A stretch of 64,000 bases of DNA, from NCBI GenBank assembly GCA_001890945.1, contig MLAX01000001.1:930001-994000 (forward strand), written 5' to 3'. A model generated the notes under the pieces. It was given only the letters and a program-made list of their open reading frames with translations. It did no database searches and was not told the origin of the DNA. This document shows, one piece after another, positions 19,635 to 28,520 of this stretch (within the stretch, counting starts at the first letter, position 1; every line of letters begins with the position of its first letter). The DNA is from Alphaproteobacteria bacterium AO1-B (lineage in GTDB: Bacteria > Pseudomonadota > Alphaproteobacteria > Rhizobiales > Stappiaceae). The translations under genes and the position numbers were made by a program.

Positions 19635-20618
19635 TTACCGGCCGCCTACACGCAGGCCAGGCGCCGGCCGTTCGCTCAAGAGCTGATGTTTGAATCGGAA
19701 GAGGGCAGCCGGCCGGCCACCGGTCGCCGTTGATGTCGCGCCGGTTGGTTCTACAAGGTCGGCGTTTTCAACGAGGCGCCGGAAGTTCTGTTTGTGGAGG
19801 TGCCGGCCTGAGATGGCTTCTACCGAGTTTTGGAGATCGGTAAGGGTGAAGGCCGAGGGCATGAGCTCAAAGATCACGGGCCGGTATTTGAGCTTGCCGC
19901 GCAGCCTCGAAATCGCGGTCGCAAGGACACGGCGGTGGTCGAACTCCATCGAGATACCAAACGGCGGGATCTCATCTCGCTTCAAGGCCGCCGGGCGACC
20001 ATCCCTTTTGGCCTCGGCGACAAGGCCTGCCTCGTAGAGGAGCTCAAAACGTTCCAAAGCCCGTTCTTCATCCCAGTCGGTTCCACCGGTTCCAAAGGCA
20101 AGGCGGACGCGTTCGCTCCGGGCGAGGGCGCGCGGAGGCTCGCCTTCTTCCGGTGGCTCCTCGGCCCAGCTCTCCAGAGCGGGCAGCATATCGGTATCCA
20201 GCAAGCCCGGGCGTCCGGCCCGCCAGTCTTCCCATGGGAAGTAGTCGTACCAGGACCGCCATGCGGAATGATGGCGGGACAGCGTCTCTTCTGAGTCCGG
20301 GGTCTGACGCGTTAGAGCAAGATATCCGACAGACACCACATGCGGGCCCTCATCTCCCGACACTCGGTGCCGTCCCCGGTCTCCAAACGTGTAAAGCTGC
20401 TCGATGTAGCCCAGCCGAAGTGCGGTCTGGTTTTCCACCCAGGCGCGCAGCCCGATCTCAAAGGTCCGGTGATGGAGAGGGTCGAAAGGACCAAAGGGCA
20501 GGCTGTCCGCCATATCCTTTTCCGGCTCTTCCACATGGACGATTTGCGGCATACCACCCGCGACCGACACGATGACCGCATTCAGACCAATTTCAATGCT
20601 GGCGTGCCGGTGCGGCAT
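19635..20618 (-). CDS. nadQ: NadQ-like Nudix-related transcriptional regulator of NAD synthesis
   Basis: 327 residues. The N-terminal part is a Nudix-like domain (IEIGLNAVIVSVAGGMPQIV, GPFDPLHHRTFEIGLRAWV) with no intact Nudix box, as in regulators that sense rather than hydrolyse nucleotides. The C-terminus is an NrtR-type winged helix: LRGKLKYRPVIFELMP, FTLTDLQNSVEAISG and LHKQNFRRLVENADLVEPTG. This is the layout of the COG4111/NadQ family that controls nad genes in alphaproteobacteria. It is the last gene of ygfZ-HD-phosphatase-nadQ, 12 bases after the phosphatase. The palindrome at 11881-11899 before nadA is its likely site. Confidence 0.8.
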   Translation of the reverse strand: MPHRHASIEIGLNAVIVSVAGGMPQIVHVEEPEKDMADSLPFGPFDPLHHRTFEIGLRAWVENQTALRLGYIEQLYTFGDRGRHRVSGDEGPHVVSVGYLALTRQTPDSEETLSRHHSAWRSWYDYFPWEDWRAGRPGLLDTDMLPALESWAEEPPEEGEPPRALARSERVRLAFGTGGTDWDEERALERFELLYEAGLVAEAKRDGRPAALKRDEIPPFGISMEFDHRRVLATAISRLRGKLKYRPVIFELMPSAFTLTDLQNSVEAISGRHLHKQNFRRLVENADLVEPTGATSTATGGRPAALFRFKHQLLSERPAPGLRVGGR

Positions 20619-20630
20619 GAAGGCTCCTCG

Positions 20631-21140
20631 TTAATCGTATATGGGCATCTCGAAGGGGGCACCCTCGAACGCGTTGGCACCGCGCCCGATGCCCCGAATG
20701 GCGTCAATCATCCGGCCATCACGATTGAGGATTTTGTCCGCCATCGCAACAATACGCGGGTTGGGCGTTGCGGAGGGCGATTGGCGGCGCAGCTTCGCGG
20801 CCACAGTGTATTCGTCTGCCTCCGGATTGAGCGCGCAGGCCGTCAGATAAGCGCCCGCGGTGGAGCGGCTAATCCCGGCCCAGCAATGAATGACCATGGG
20901 CGATGTCCGGTCCCATGCCCGGACAAATGCCAGAAGCTGCTCAACATGGCTTTCACCTGGGGGTGTCAGCCCCTTAACCGGCGCTGGGATATCATTGAAC
21001 GACAGGTTCAGATGACGCTTTGCAGAAATGCTGGTCGGTGTCGGAACCGGCATCTCGGCATTAATCAGGGTAACGAGTGACTTGGCGCCGGTTTTTTCAA
21101 CCGTTTCGCTCAGCCGGGACAGGGAGCACACGTGCAGCAT
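20631..21140 (-). CDS. Tyrosine/dual-specificity protein phosphatase family
   Basis: 169 residues with a cysteine phosphatase loop, IHCWAGISRS (HCxxGxSRS), near residues 103-112. The preceding LNLSFNDIPAP stretch could supply the general-acid aspartate. It resembles the cytosolic tyrosine-phosphatase-like proteins of Rhizobiales; substrates are unknown. It lies between the HD hydrolase and the NadQ-like gene, so a role in nucleotide or NAD metabolism is possible, though only context suggests it. Confidence 0.8.
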   Translation of the reverse strand: MLHVCSLSRLSETVEKTGAKSLVTLINAEMPVPTPTSISAKRHLNLSFNDIPAPVKGLTPPGESHVEQLLAFVRAWDRTSPMVIHCWAGISRSTAGAYLTACALNPEADEYTVAAKLRRQSPSATPNPRIVAMADKILNRDGRMIDAIRGIGRGANAFEGAPFEMPIYD

Positions 21141-21209
21141 TCAGGTTCCAGAACGAATAATCAGTGCCGTTATGGCTTAAGGAGAAGGTAGGGCTATTCG
21201 CCTGTCAGG

Positions 21210-21872
21210 TCACCTGCCGGCGCGTCCGGTTTTCGGTTTTTTCCCAGCTTCCCGCAGGGTCTCGATCAGTTCGAACCGTTCCATGAACAGGGTTTCTGCT
21301 TTTGCGACCGGCAGGGGTTTCAAACCATATCGCAACCTGCCATCCGCATCGGCGGGATAGCCGCGGGGACGGCCGAAGATTTTGGCAGCTTCCATGTCAT
21401 CGAAGCCAGCAAGTTCGACAGCTTCAAAATAGGCGCAGATGATGTCCGCTCGTTTGCAGAGTTTCTTGATTGTTTGCGGCATGTCCGCAGGCAAGCCGAA
21501 GCGCAGATGAATGGCACCTTGCAGACGGTGTTCAACCGCCTTGTAGGCTTCACCAATCACCGTTTTAAACGGCGAAATCATGTCACCGATCACATATTCC
21601 GGAGCGTCATGAAGGAGGATTGCAAGTCGCCAGTCCGGCGATATATCGGGCTTCAGGCTGAGAGCAATATCTTCAACGATCAGCGAATGTTCTGCAACGG
21701 AGAACGCATGATCTCCGTAGGTCTGACCGTTCCATCGGGCGACACGGGCAAGGCCGTGGGCAATGTCGGAAATCTCAACATCGAGCGGCGAGGGGTCCAA
21801 GAGGTTCAGCCGGCGGCCGGACAACATGCGTTGCCAGGCGCGGGGCGGCTCATCAGAACGGGAAGCAGACAT
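21210..21872 (-). CDS. HD-domain hydrolase, YfbR-like
   Basis: 220 residues from the ATG at 21872. The metal-binding HD pattern is spread over GDHAFSVAEHSLIV (His), LLHDAPEYVIGDM (His-Asp) and a later conserved Asp, as in YfbR 5'-deoxynucleotidases and related HD phosphohydrolases. The C-terminal part carries KRADIICAYFEAVELAGF. The longer frame to 21968 overlaps ygfZ and is not needed. The start is 25 bases after the ygfZ stop. The exact substrate is not known. Confidence 0.82.
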   Translation of the reverse strand: MSASRSDEPPRAWQRMLSGRRLNLLDPSPLDVEISDIAHGLARVARWNGQTYGDHAFSVAEHSLIVEDIALSLKPDISPDWRLAILLHDAPEYVIGDMISPFKTVIGEAYKAVEHRLQGAIHLRFGLPADMPQTIKKLCKRADIICAYFEAVELAGFDDMEAAKIFGRPRGYPADADGRLRYGLKPLPVAKAETLFMERFELIETLREAGKKPKTGRAGR

Positions 21873-21897
21873 TGGACCCCTGTTGGTGGGTGGAACG

Positions 21898-22788
21898 TTA
21901 CTCCGCTGCCTTGGCATCCGGCCAGCCGAACTCTGCCCAGTCCGGCAGCTTGACGGTGATGGCCACATCTCCGCAGGTCAGCGGGACGTCGTTTTCAATG
22001 GCTTGGTGCACCTTGTCAAGGCGCAGCAGGGCAACGCCAAAGGCTTGGCCGTCGATCATTGTGGACGAGCCGAGTTCGCCGACGCTTTTGTCGTTAGCGA
22101 TGACAGCTGTGCCCTTGTCCGGGAGCGCGCCGGCTGCCTCGATTTGGATAAATCGTTTGCGGGCTGTGCCCCGGTGGTGGACACGCGAGACCACTTCCTG
22201 TCCGACATAGCAGCCCTTTTTGAAGGAAACGCCGCCGAGCTGATCCATATCCGCATCGTGCGGGAAAATGTCGGAGTATGCGAAATCCTTCAGACCCTCC
22301 GGAACTCCGAGGGCGACGCGATGGGCGTCATAGGCTTCAAGATCCTTGACCGTGGCCCCAGACTTTTCCGCAAAATCGGCAGGGCCGACGACCCGCTGAC
22401 CGAGCGCTGCAAGACGCGGATCTGTCACAAAAAGTTCGGCGCCGTTTGTGTCTGTGAGGTCTTCCCCCCAAACGGCAAACACGCAGGCATCTTCACCGGC
22501 AGCTTCCAGGTCCACCTTTGCCCGCAAGCGGTAGAATGTCAGGCGCTTTAAAAGATCCGCGGATGTTTCATTGGGCGCATCAATCAGGTAGCCGCCGTTC
22601 TGTTTATAGATGAGGAAATCGAAGAGGATCTTACCCTGGGGCGTCAGCAGCGCGGAAAGAGTTGCGCCCGGGTCCGCCAGCTCATCGATGTCGGCCGTCA
22701 CGAGGTTCTGAAGAAAGTGCTCGGCATCCGGGCCAGAGACGCGGATCAGGGCACGATCATGAAGCGGTGCGATGTTGGGGGATGACAA
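21898..22788 (-). CDS. ygfZ: YgfZ/GcvT-domain folate-binding protein
   Basis: 296 residues. The family signature KGCYVGQEVVSR, with the conserved cysteine, lies around residue 183. YgfZ uses tetrahydrofolate and helps assemble or repair iron-sulfur clusters. I start at the TTG at 22788 because AAGGAG lies 9 bases upstream and the protein then begins SSPNIAPLHDRALIRVSG, as homologs do; the frame is open further to 22968 but that part looks non-coding. First gene of a four-gene minus-strand unit. Confidence 0.9.
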   Translation of the reverse strand: MSSPNIAPLHDRALIRVSGPDAEHFLQNLVTADIDELADPGATLSALLTPQGKILFDFLIYKQNGGYLIDAPNETSADLLKRLTFYRLRAKVDLEAAGEDACVFAVWGEDLTDTNGAELFVTDPRLAALGQRVVGPADFAEKSGATVKDLEAYDAHRVALGVPEGLKDFAYSDIFPHDADMDQLGGVSFKKGCYVGQEVVSRVHHRGTARKRFIQIEAAGALPDKGTAVIANDKSVGELGSSTMIDGQAFGVALLRLDKVHQAIENDVPLTCGDVAITVKLPDWAEFGWPDAKAAE

Positions 22789-23126
22789 GATAAAACGCTC
22801 CTTGAAGTTCTGCCAGACGCGGCCTTGGACGGCAGATAAGCCCTTTCGGGTCCACAGACAAGGTATCGGCCCGTGATCGCGCCCCGACACTGCGGCTGAA
22901 CCCTTCAGCAAAACCTTGCCAATTGGGGCGCGGCGCCAGCCAGAGAGAATGTGTCCTGAAAAACACACCCGGAAACTCTTCGAATTTGTGATGTGAATAA
23001 CAGTCTGCCCCCCGCTAGTGTGCGAGGAGAGGTGCGCTTAGAGGGACTGGACGCTTGGAAACCATTTGGTAACCTTATGTCCTAACCCAAAATACACGGC
23101 TCACTTGTAAGGTTTTCTAAGGGCTT
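22789..23126. other. Divergent intergenic region, ygfZ / L,D-transpeptidase
   Basis: 338 bases. It must hold promoters for both neighbours. I found no clear palindrome, hairpin with T-run or recognisable operator in it; the ygfZ ribosome-binding site is at its left edge. Confidence 0.3.
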
Positions 23127-24395
23127 ATGGGTATTGCGTTGGGGAGCTCGGGAATGTTTGTAACGAAGTACAGTGAAAGACCTTCGAAATCGCGCGCCGC
23201 TGGCCGCAAGTTTTCGCAGCTCGCTTGTGCGGCTTTTCTGACCCTGGCAGCGGGCTCAACCAGCCTTGCCAGCGAAGCAGTTCAGGGCACGCCTGAAGAG
23301 GTCCAAAAACAGGACCCGTTGCATTTTCTTGTCTCTCTCGATGAGCAACGTATTGATGTTTATCGTGGGTCTGAACTGATTGAGACATCGCCGATTTCGT
23401 CCGGAAAACGTGGCAACAGCACCCCAACAGGCGTGTTCTCCATTCTGGAAAAACGGCGCAAGCACTTCTCCAATCTCTATGACAACGCCCCGATGCCGTT
23501 CATGCAGCGCCTGACGTGGTCTGGGATTGCGCTTCATCAGGGCAAACTCCCCGGGTATCCGGCGTCTCACGGCTGCATCCGACTGCCGCGCAGCTTTGCC
23601 AAATCAATCTTCGGCATGACAGCGCGCGGTAATCACGTGGTCGTAACGCGTGCCGCAGCAACACCAATGCCTGTCACGCACAGCGCTCTGCCACAGCCGT
23701 TATCGCCCTCCACCAAGGTGGCGAGCTTGTCTGCACAGAACATTTCCATGGATCCGGCGCTGCGCGGCGCGATCCAGCCGGCTGTTCTGCAGACGCCCTT
23801 AGCAGCTGCAGAACCGGAAAACCCTCATTTCGATCAACCACTTCGGATGATCATCACGCCGCATAAGCCGCCGAGCAAAAACAAGGTACTGCAGCGGCTT
23901 TTGAACGAGCTTGGATACAATGCCGGGCCGGTCGACGGCGTGGTCGGGCGCAAGACCCGGGCAGCGATCGAGCTTTATCAAGAAGGCGCGGACCTGCCGA
24001 TTACCGGAAACATCACCGACAGTCTGGTGGCGCGGATTTACCGTGAGGCCGGGTATGAAAAGCCCCACAATGCCAAGCTCCGGGTCCGCCGCAAATTCCG
24101 CGATGTTTACAGCGCGCCTGTCACAATCAAGGCTGCCGGCGATGACATCGGCACCCATGTCTTCACCGCACTTGATTTCAAACAGGGCGACCCGTCTGTC
24201 GAGTGGATTGCCGTCTCCGCAGAAGGCGAGCGCGGCGGCGCATCATACGAAATCCTGGATCGACTGGAGATCCCGCAAAAGGTCGCCGAAGACCTTTCGA
24301 AAATGCTGACGCCGGGAACATCATTGACCGTGACGGACCGCAGCTATCAGCGCAACACGGGTCTTGGCACTGACTTCGTTGTGATCACGCGTTGA
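23127..24395 (+). CDS. L,D-transpeptidase (YkuD) with peptidoglycan-binding domain
   Basis: 422 residues, exported (basic start, then LACAAFLTLAAGSTSLAS about 32-49). The YkuD domain spans about 65-175, with the histidine in ALHQG (137) and the catalytic motif SHGCIRL (His148, Cys150, Arg152). It cross-links peptidoglycan 3-3 or attaches proteins to it. Residues about 255-315 form a peptidoglycan-binding domain (LLNELGYNAGPVDGVVGRKTRAAIELYQ). The last 100 residues are a separate, uncharacterised domain. An ATG at 23154 is an alternative start. Confidence 0.9.
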   Translation: MGIALGSSGMFVTKYSERPSKSRAAGRKFSQLACAAFLTLAAGSTSLASEAVQGTPEEVQKQDPLHFLVSLDEQRIDVYRGSELIETSPISSGKRGNSTPTGVFSILEKRRKHFSNLYDNAPMPFMQRLTWSGIALHQGKLPGYPASHGCIRLPRSFAKSIFGMTARGNHVVVTRAAATPMPVTHSALPQPLSPSTKVASLSAQNISMDPALRGAIQPAVLQTPLAAAEPENPHFDQPLRMIITPHKPPSKNKVLQRLLNELGYNAGPVDGVVGRKTRAAIELYQEGADLPITGNITDSLVARIYREAGYEKPHNAKLRVRRKFRDVYSAPVTIKAAGDDIGTHVFTALDFKQGDPSVEWIAVSAEGERGGASYEILDRLEIPQKVAEDLSKMLTPGTSLTVTDRSYQRNTGLGTDFVVITR

Positions 24396-24439
24396 CAGAT
24401 CGGCCAAGCGTCTTGTGCCTGAAATCCGGCGCAAGACTA

Positions 24440-24451
24440 TTATCCGGATAA
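24440..24451. promoter_or_regulatory. 12-base perfect palindrome upstream of btaA
   Basis: TTATCCGGATAA is self-complementary and lies about 90 bases ahead of btaA. It could be an operator; no regulator is assigned. Confidence 0.35.
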
Positions 24452-24470
24452 CCTCACAATTCTGGCGTGA

Positions 24471-24488
24471 ACGTCACCAAACTGTCGT
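24471..24488 (+). promoter_or_regulatory. Degenerate PHO-box-like repeat upstream of btaA
   Basis: ACGTCAC-CAAA-CTGTCGT has the 7-4-7 spacing of PHO boxes (two CTGTCAT-like units); the second unit matches 6 of 7 and the first only 4 of 7. It ends about 50 bases before btaA. In Sinorhizobium btaAB is phosphate-regulated through PhoB, so the site is plausible but weak. Confidence 0.35.
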
Positions 24489-24539
24489 CACTCTCCCGTA
24501 TCGCAAGGGAACTTTCGAACAGCGATCCGGGAGAGCGAG

Positions 24540-25802
24540 ATGCCTCAGAGCACGTTAACTGCATCCAAAAAACGTCTGAAAAACGCGGTGCACCGCTCGG
24601 ATGCCGCGTCCCGCGATGGAATGCTTGAACGGCTCTTTACCTTCGCATTCAAGGGCCTGGTCTATCCGCAAATCTGGGAAGACCCGGATGTCGACATGCG
24701 GGCTCTCCGTCTGACCCCGGAAAGCCGGATGGTGACGATTGCGTCTGGTGGCTGCAACGTGATGTCTTACCTGACCGCCAACCCCGCAGAGATCACCGCT
24801 GTTGATTTGAACCGGGCACACGTGGCCCTAGGCCGATTGAAACTCGCTGCGGCAAAGCACTTCCCGAACTACGAGACATTTTATCGTTTCTTTGGTGAGG
24901 CGGACGAGAAGGCCAACGTCGCCGCGTATGAGCGTTTCCTCAAAGCCAACCTTGATCCGGAAACCATTCACTACTGGGAAGGCCGGGACCTGGCCAACTG
25001 GGGCCGCAAGCGCATAACGCTGTTCTCGCGTGATCTCTACCATCACGGACTTCTCGGCTACTGCATTGGTGCCGGGCATCTGGTCGCCCGTCTTTACGGT
25101 ATCGACCCTAAGCACATGGTCCGGGCCAAATCTCTTGAAGAGCAGCGCAGCTTCTTCGACACGGCTCTGGCGCCACTGTTTGACAAGCGCCTGGTCCGCT
25201 GGGCGACATCGAAGAAGATGTCTCTTTATGGTTTGGGCATTCCGCCGGCGCAGTATGACGCGCTGGTATCCGGCAATGCGGACGGCAACATGTCTGCGGT
25301 CCTGAAAGAGCGGCTGGAAAAACTTGCTTGCGATTTCTCCATGTCAGACAACTACTTTGCGTGGCAGGCCTTTGGCCGGGGTTATGCGCCGCAAGATGGC
25401 GGAACGACGGGTAAATCCGGACCTCTGCCGCCGTATCTCAAACGTGACCATTTTGAAGATATCCGTGACCGCGCCGGCCGCGTCCGGGTCCTGAACCGAA
25501 ACTTCACCGAGCATCTGCAAAGCGTTGGCGAGGATGTCTTGGACGCTTACGTGCTGCTGGATGCGCAGGACTGGATGACGGATCACCAGCTCAATGCACT
25601 TTGGAGCGAGATCACGCGGACGGCGCGTCCGGGCGCAAGGGTGATCTTCAGGACTGCTGCCGAACCGAGCCTTTTGCCGGGCCGTGTTGCCGACGAGATT
25701 CTGGACCGCTGGACCTATAAAGCTGAGGAGAGCCTTGAGCTCGGCCGCCAGGATCGATCCTCAATCTATGGCGGGTTCCACTTGTACGTCTTCAACGGAT
25801 AG
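24540..25802 (+). CDS. btaA: BtaA: S-adenosylmethionine:diacylglycerol 3-amino-3-carboxypropyl transferase
   Basis: 420 residues of the DUF3419/BtaA family. Transfers the aminocarboxypropyl group of SAM to diacylglycerol, the first step to the betaine lipid DGTS, which replaces phospholipids when phosphate is scarce. The SAM-binding region is VTIASGGCNVMSYLTANPAEITAVD (about residues 61-85). Other landmarks are FKGLVYPQIWEDP near the N-terminus and MSDNYFAWQAFGR near the middle. btaB follows 19 bases downstream, completing the two-gene pathway. Confidence 0.92.
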   Translation: MPQSTLTASKKRLKNAVHRSDAASRDGMLERLFTFAFKGLVYPQIWEDPDVDMRALRLTPESRMVTIASGGCNVMSYLTANPAEITAVDLNRAHVALGRLKLAAAKHFPNYETFYRFFGEADEKANVAAYERFLKANLDPETIHYWEGRDLANWGRKRITLFSRDLYHHGLLGYCIGAGHLVARLYGIDPKHMVRAKSLEEQRSFFDTALAPLFDKRLVRWATSKKMSLYGLGIPPAQYDALVSGNADGNMSAVLKERLEKLACDFSMSDNYFAWQAFGRGYAPQDGGTTGKSGPLPPYLKRDHFEDIRDRAGRVRVLNRNFTEHLQSVGEDVLDAYVLLDAQDWMTDHQLNALWSEITRTARPGARVIFRTAAEPSLLPGRVADEILDRWTYKAEESLELGRQDRSSIYGGFHLYVFNG

Positions 25803-25821
25803 GTGAGCGCCGCAAAACGTC

Positions 25822-26475
25822 ATGAGCCATACAGCTGACACCGCAAGCCTGATGGATGCGGTCTACCGCAACCAGCGCCACATCTACGATCTGACCCGCA
25901 AATATTATTTGCTCGGCCGGGACCGGCTTATCCGCGATTTGGCACCGTCGGAGGGCAGTCATGTTCTTGAGCTTGGCTGCGGCACAGGGCGCAATCTGAT
26001 TGCGGCGGCCAAGCGTTATCCTAGCGTGCGGTTTTATGGCCTCGACATTTCCGAGCAGATGTTGGAGACGGCCCGCGCGAATATCGAAAAAGCAGGCCTG
26101 TCAGACCGGATCATTCTTGTTCGCGGAGATGCTTCAGACCCGGCGGCGGTAAAGCCTCTGGGTGTCTCCCAGTTCGATCGGGTATTCTTCTCGTACACCC
26201 TGTCCATGATGCCGATTTGGCGTGAGGCGCTGGAGGCTGGATTGGCGCACCTGGCTCCCCAAGGGCGTATTCACATCGTCGATTTCGGCCAGCAGGAGGA
26301 GCTGCCGGTGTGGTTCAAGGCGCTACTAATGAAATGGCTGGCCTCTTTCCATGTCACACCGCGCGCGGATCTGAAGGAGGAACTGCTGAAATTGGCGCAG
26401 GACAACGGCGCCACATGTTCCTACAAGCCGATCTATCGCGGCTATGCCGTTATGGCAGACCTCCGCAAACCGTGA
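25822..26475 (+). CDS. btaB: BtaB: SAM-dependent N-methyltransferase for betaine lipid
   Basis: 217 residues, class I methyltransferase. The SAM motif VLELGCGTGRNLIAAAKRYP is near residues 49-68, with FYGLDISEQML as motif II and RVFFSYTLSMMP as motif III. Next to BtaA it should add three methyl groups to diacylglycerylhomoserine to give DGTS. It ends 10 bases before the convergent hypothetical gene. Confidence 0.88.
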   Translation: MSHTADTASLMDAVYRNQRHIYDLTRKYYLLGRDRLIRDLAPSEGSHVLELGCGTGRNLIAAAKRYPSVRFYGLDISEQMLETARANIEKAGLSDRIILVRGDASDPAAVKPLGVSQFDRVFFSYTLSMMPIWREALEAGLAHLAPQGRIHIVDFGQQEELPVWFKALLMKWLASFHVTPRADLKEELLKLAQDNGATCSYKPIYRGYAVMADLRKP

Positions 26476-26485
26476 TCTTTCCGGA

Positions 26486-27166
26486 TCAATCGCCGGCGAC
26501 AAAGTAATGCAGGGTGCCATCCGGGCCAATGCCGACCCGGTAGAAATTCCAGGCACCGTATTGCTCCATTTCTGCAAAGTCGCCTGAGGTTACGATGCGG
26601 AAGAGCTCAACCTTTTGCTCCGGCGTTAGATCCTGGATCGGATAGCGGGAGAAATACGGCCAGACATACATTTCCTGCGGGGTGCCAGCGTCCACATGTA
26701 CGAAACCGGCGTCCATTATGTCTGCAAGAATTGCCAGGATCTCGTAGCCTTCCCCGTCGCCGGAGCTCTCTTTCAGGAAATCGATCGGATCTTCAATTTC
26801 TCCGAACGACAAGGTCGGCATGACCTCGTTGCTTTCCAGAATGATGCGTATCCGGTTGATATCGCCAGACAGAGCGGCCTCCATCATCTGGGAATGCATG
26901 CGGGCGACGGGTTTGGGCAGATAGGACTTGTTGTAAAGGATTTGCGGGCGATCCTGGAGGGCGTCCGGGACGTCACCAATCACCTCATCAGCACTTTCCA
27001 AGGTGCCGGGCAGATCTCCCAGTGGGATCGTTTCCGGGGAGGCCGCAGGACTGTCTTCACCTTGGGCGGGCGACACTTCAATCGTCTCGACAGTGACCGT
27101 TTTGGCTGGAGCGTTCCCAACACACAAGAGAAAGGCAATGCATGCCCCGAGGGTGTGCCATTTCAT
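26486..27166 (-). CDS. Secreted hypothetical protein
   Basis: 226 residues with a signal peptide (about 1-21, ending APA). The mature part begins with an acidic and proline-rich stretch, then a folded region from about residue 75: ARMHSQMMEAALSGDINRIRIILE resembles the start of a helical repeat, and VWPYFSRYPIQDLTPEQKVELFRIVTS follows. The C-terminus, FYRVGIGPDGTLHYFVAGD, looks like a conserved small domain end. I believe similar proteins are widespread in Rhizobiales, but I cannot name a function. Confidence 0.75.
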   Translation of the reverse strand: MKWHTLGACIAFLLCVGNAPAKTVTVETIEVSPAQGEDSPAASPETIPLGDLPGTLESADEVIGDVPDALQDRPQILYNKSYLPKPVARMHSQMMEAALSGDINRIRIILESNEVMPTLSFGEIEDPIDFLKESSGDGEGYEILAILADIMDAGFVHVDAGTPQEMYVWPYFSRYPIQDLTPEQKVELFRIVTSGDFAEMEQYGAWNFYRVGIGPDGTLHYFVAGD

Positions 27167-27337
27167 GGGTCTTTCTCCTTTAGAATCGCCGTACCGTCAG
27201 CCGTTCTTCTTTAATCAGTTCATGGCAATGTGAAAACAATAAGAAACGGCGTTGATATGCTTGTGGTGCATGGGCTGCAGCGCTATCGAAGGTATTCCCT
27301 CCCGCTCGGGCGACGACAACACACCTAAGGCTGGCCT

Positions 27338-27976
27338 GTGACCTTTTTGGAATATGCCGTTATTGGCTTCTTCATCGGTATCATCACCACGGCACCGGTC
27401 GGACCTGTCAACGTCATGGCCATCCAGCATGCCGTACGCAGCGGGTTTCGCCATGGGGTGTTCGTTGGACTTGGGGCTGTTGTCGCAGACACGATCTATG
27501 CGACCGCCGCGATATTTGGCGTCTCCGCCGTAACGCGGTTCATCGAAGGCCAATTCGATCTGATTGAGATCGTCGGCGGAGCGCTTCTGATTATTTTCGG
27601 TTTGAAAATCTGGAACAGCCATCCGCACTTGAACGGCGGGGATGACGGCAAGGAGCACGGGTTCTGGGGCGATGCAACGGCGGCGTTTTTCATGGCCATC
27701 ACAAACCCTGGAACTATTCTCGCGTTTATCGCGATTTTCGGCAGTCTAGGGGACTGGCGCCCGGACCACGACAACTACTTCGGATCACTGATGATGGTCG
27801 CTGGCGTCACGGCGGGCGCCTGTTCCTGGTGGGTGTTCATCTCTGCGACAGTGACCCATTTCAGATCCCGCATCGACGATGCCTGGCTTGACCGGGCCAA
27901 TCATATTGCCGGTGCCATTTTGATGATCTTTGGCGGGCTGATCTACCTGAAGCTTGCCTACGATCTGATCCGCTGA
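27338..27976 (+). CDS. LysE family exporter
   Basis: 212 residues with about six membrane helices. LysE/RhtB features are IGFFIGIITTAPVGPVNVMAIQHAV near the N-terminus and FFMAITNPGTILAFIAIFG around the middle. The family exports amino acids or related small molecules; the substrate is not evident. The start is GTG at 27338. The loop between helices 3 and 4 is unusually polar (SHPHLNGGDDGKEHGF). Confidence 0.85.
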   Translation: MTFLEYAVIGFFIGIITTAPVGPVNVMAIQHAVRSGFRHGVFVGLGAVVADTIYATAAIFGVSAVTRFIEGQFDLIEIVGGALLIIFGLKIWNSHPHLNGGDDGKEHGFWGDATAAFFMAITNPGTILAFIAIFGSLGDWRPDHDNYFGSLMMVAGVTAGACSWWVFISATVTHFRSRIDDAWLDRANHIAGAILMIFGGLIYLKLAYDLIR

Positions 27977-28002
27977 CCCTAGGCTTTGCGCAACACGGGA
28001 AT

Positions 28003-28027
28003 CAAAAAGGCCGGACGAACCGGCCTC
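28003..28027 (-). terminator. Rho-independent terminator of the 28057 gene
   Basis: On the minus strand AGGCCGG and CCGGCCT (28008-28014 and 28020-28026) form a 7-base GC-rich stem with a 5-base loop, followed by TTTTT. It stands about 30 bases after the stop of the small minus-strand gene. Confidence 0.75.
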
Positions 28028-28056
28028 TCCAAATATCGGCATTTGCCAAGTTGATG

Positions 28057-28329
28057 CTACTGCAGAACCCGGTTGACCGTGTAATCGCCGCGCTGAATGC
28101 GATCCGGCAAACCTTCAGCCAGTTTGGCAACCGCATCTTCGCCATAGGCCGCAACGAGGTCCGCGAGGGCGGTGAACATTGCGGCATGTGCGACAGCATC
28201 CGCGTCGACACCATTGGCAATAGCTTCTGACCAGGCTTCTGAAATGAAGCCCAATGCAGCGCGCCGAATATCCTCGTCTTCGGCAAATTCGGCTTCCATT
28301 GCCGCTTCGGCGTAATCGTCGTTGATCAT
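28057..28329 (-). CDS. Small conserved hypothetical protein, all-helical
   Basis: 90 residues, acidic and alanine-rich, with no signal or membrane segment. It starts MINDDYAEAAMEAEFAEDED and contains a repeated A-x-A helical pattern (AVAHAAMFTALADLVAAYGEDAVAKLAEGL). The frame has normal codon use for the region and its own terminator downstream, both supporting a real gene. The function is unknown. Confidence 0.65.
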   Translation of the reverse strand: MINDDYAEAAMEAEFAEDEDIRRAALGFISEAWSEAIANGVDADAVAHAAMFTALADLVAAYGEDAVAKLAEGLPDRIQRGDYTVNRVLQ

Positions 28330-28520
28330 TCGTTCCCTTACCGGTCTTTCCCGACGCGCATGGCATCAACCCCAGCGTGTCCCATCCCCGAATCTCATGA
28401 ATTGATCCTAGCACGGTGAATCGCGCTGATAAGCAACCGTGAACACAAACTTAACGGCCACCCACAAATTTGATGCAAAAAGTTTACGAACTGATAACGA
28501 AATGGAAAAATCTGCCGGGT

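Noticed and set aside
19509..19733. 74-residue plus-strand frame
   Set aside because: Overlaps the end of the NadQ-like gene in antisense and has no family resemblance.
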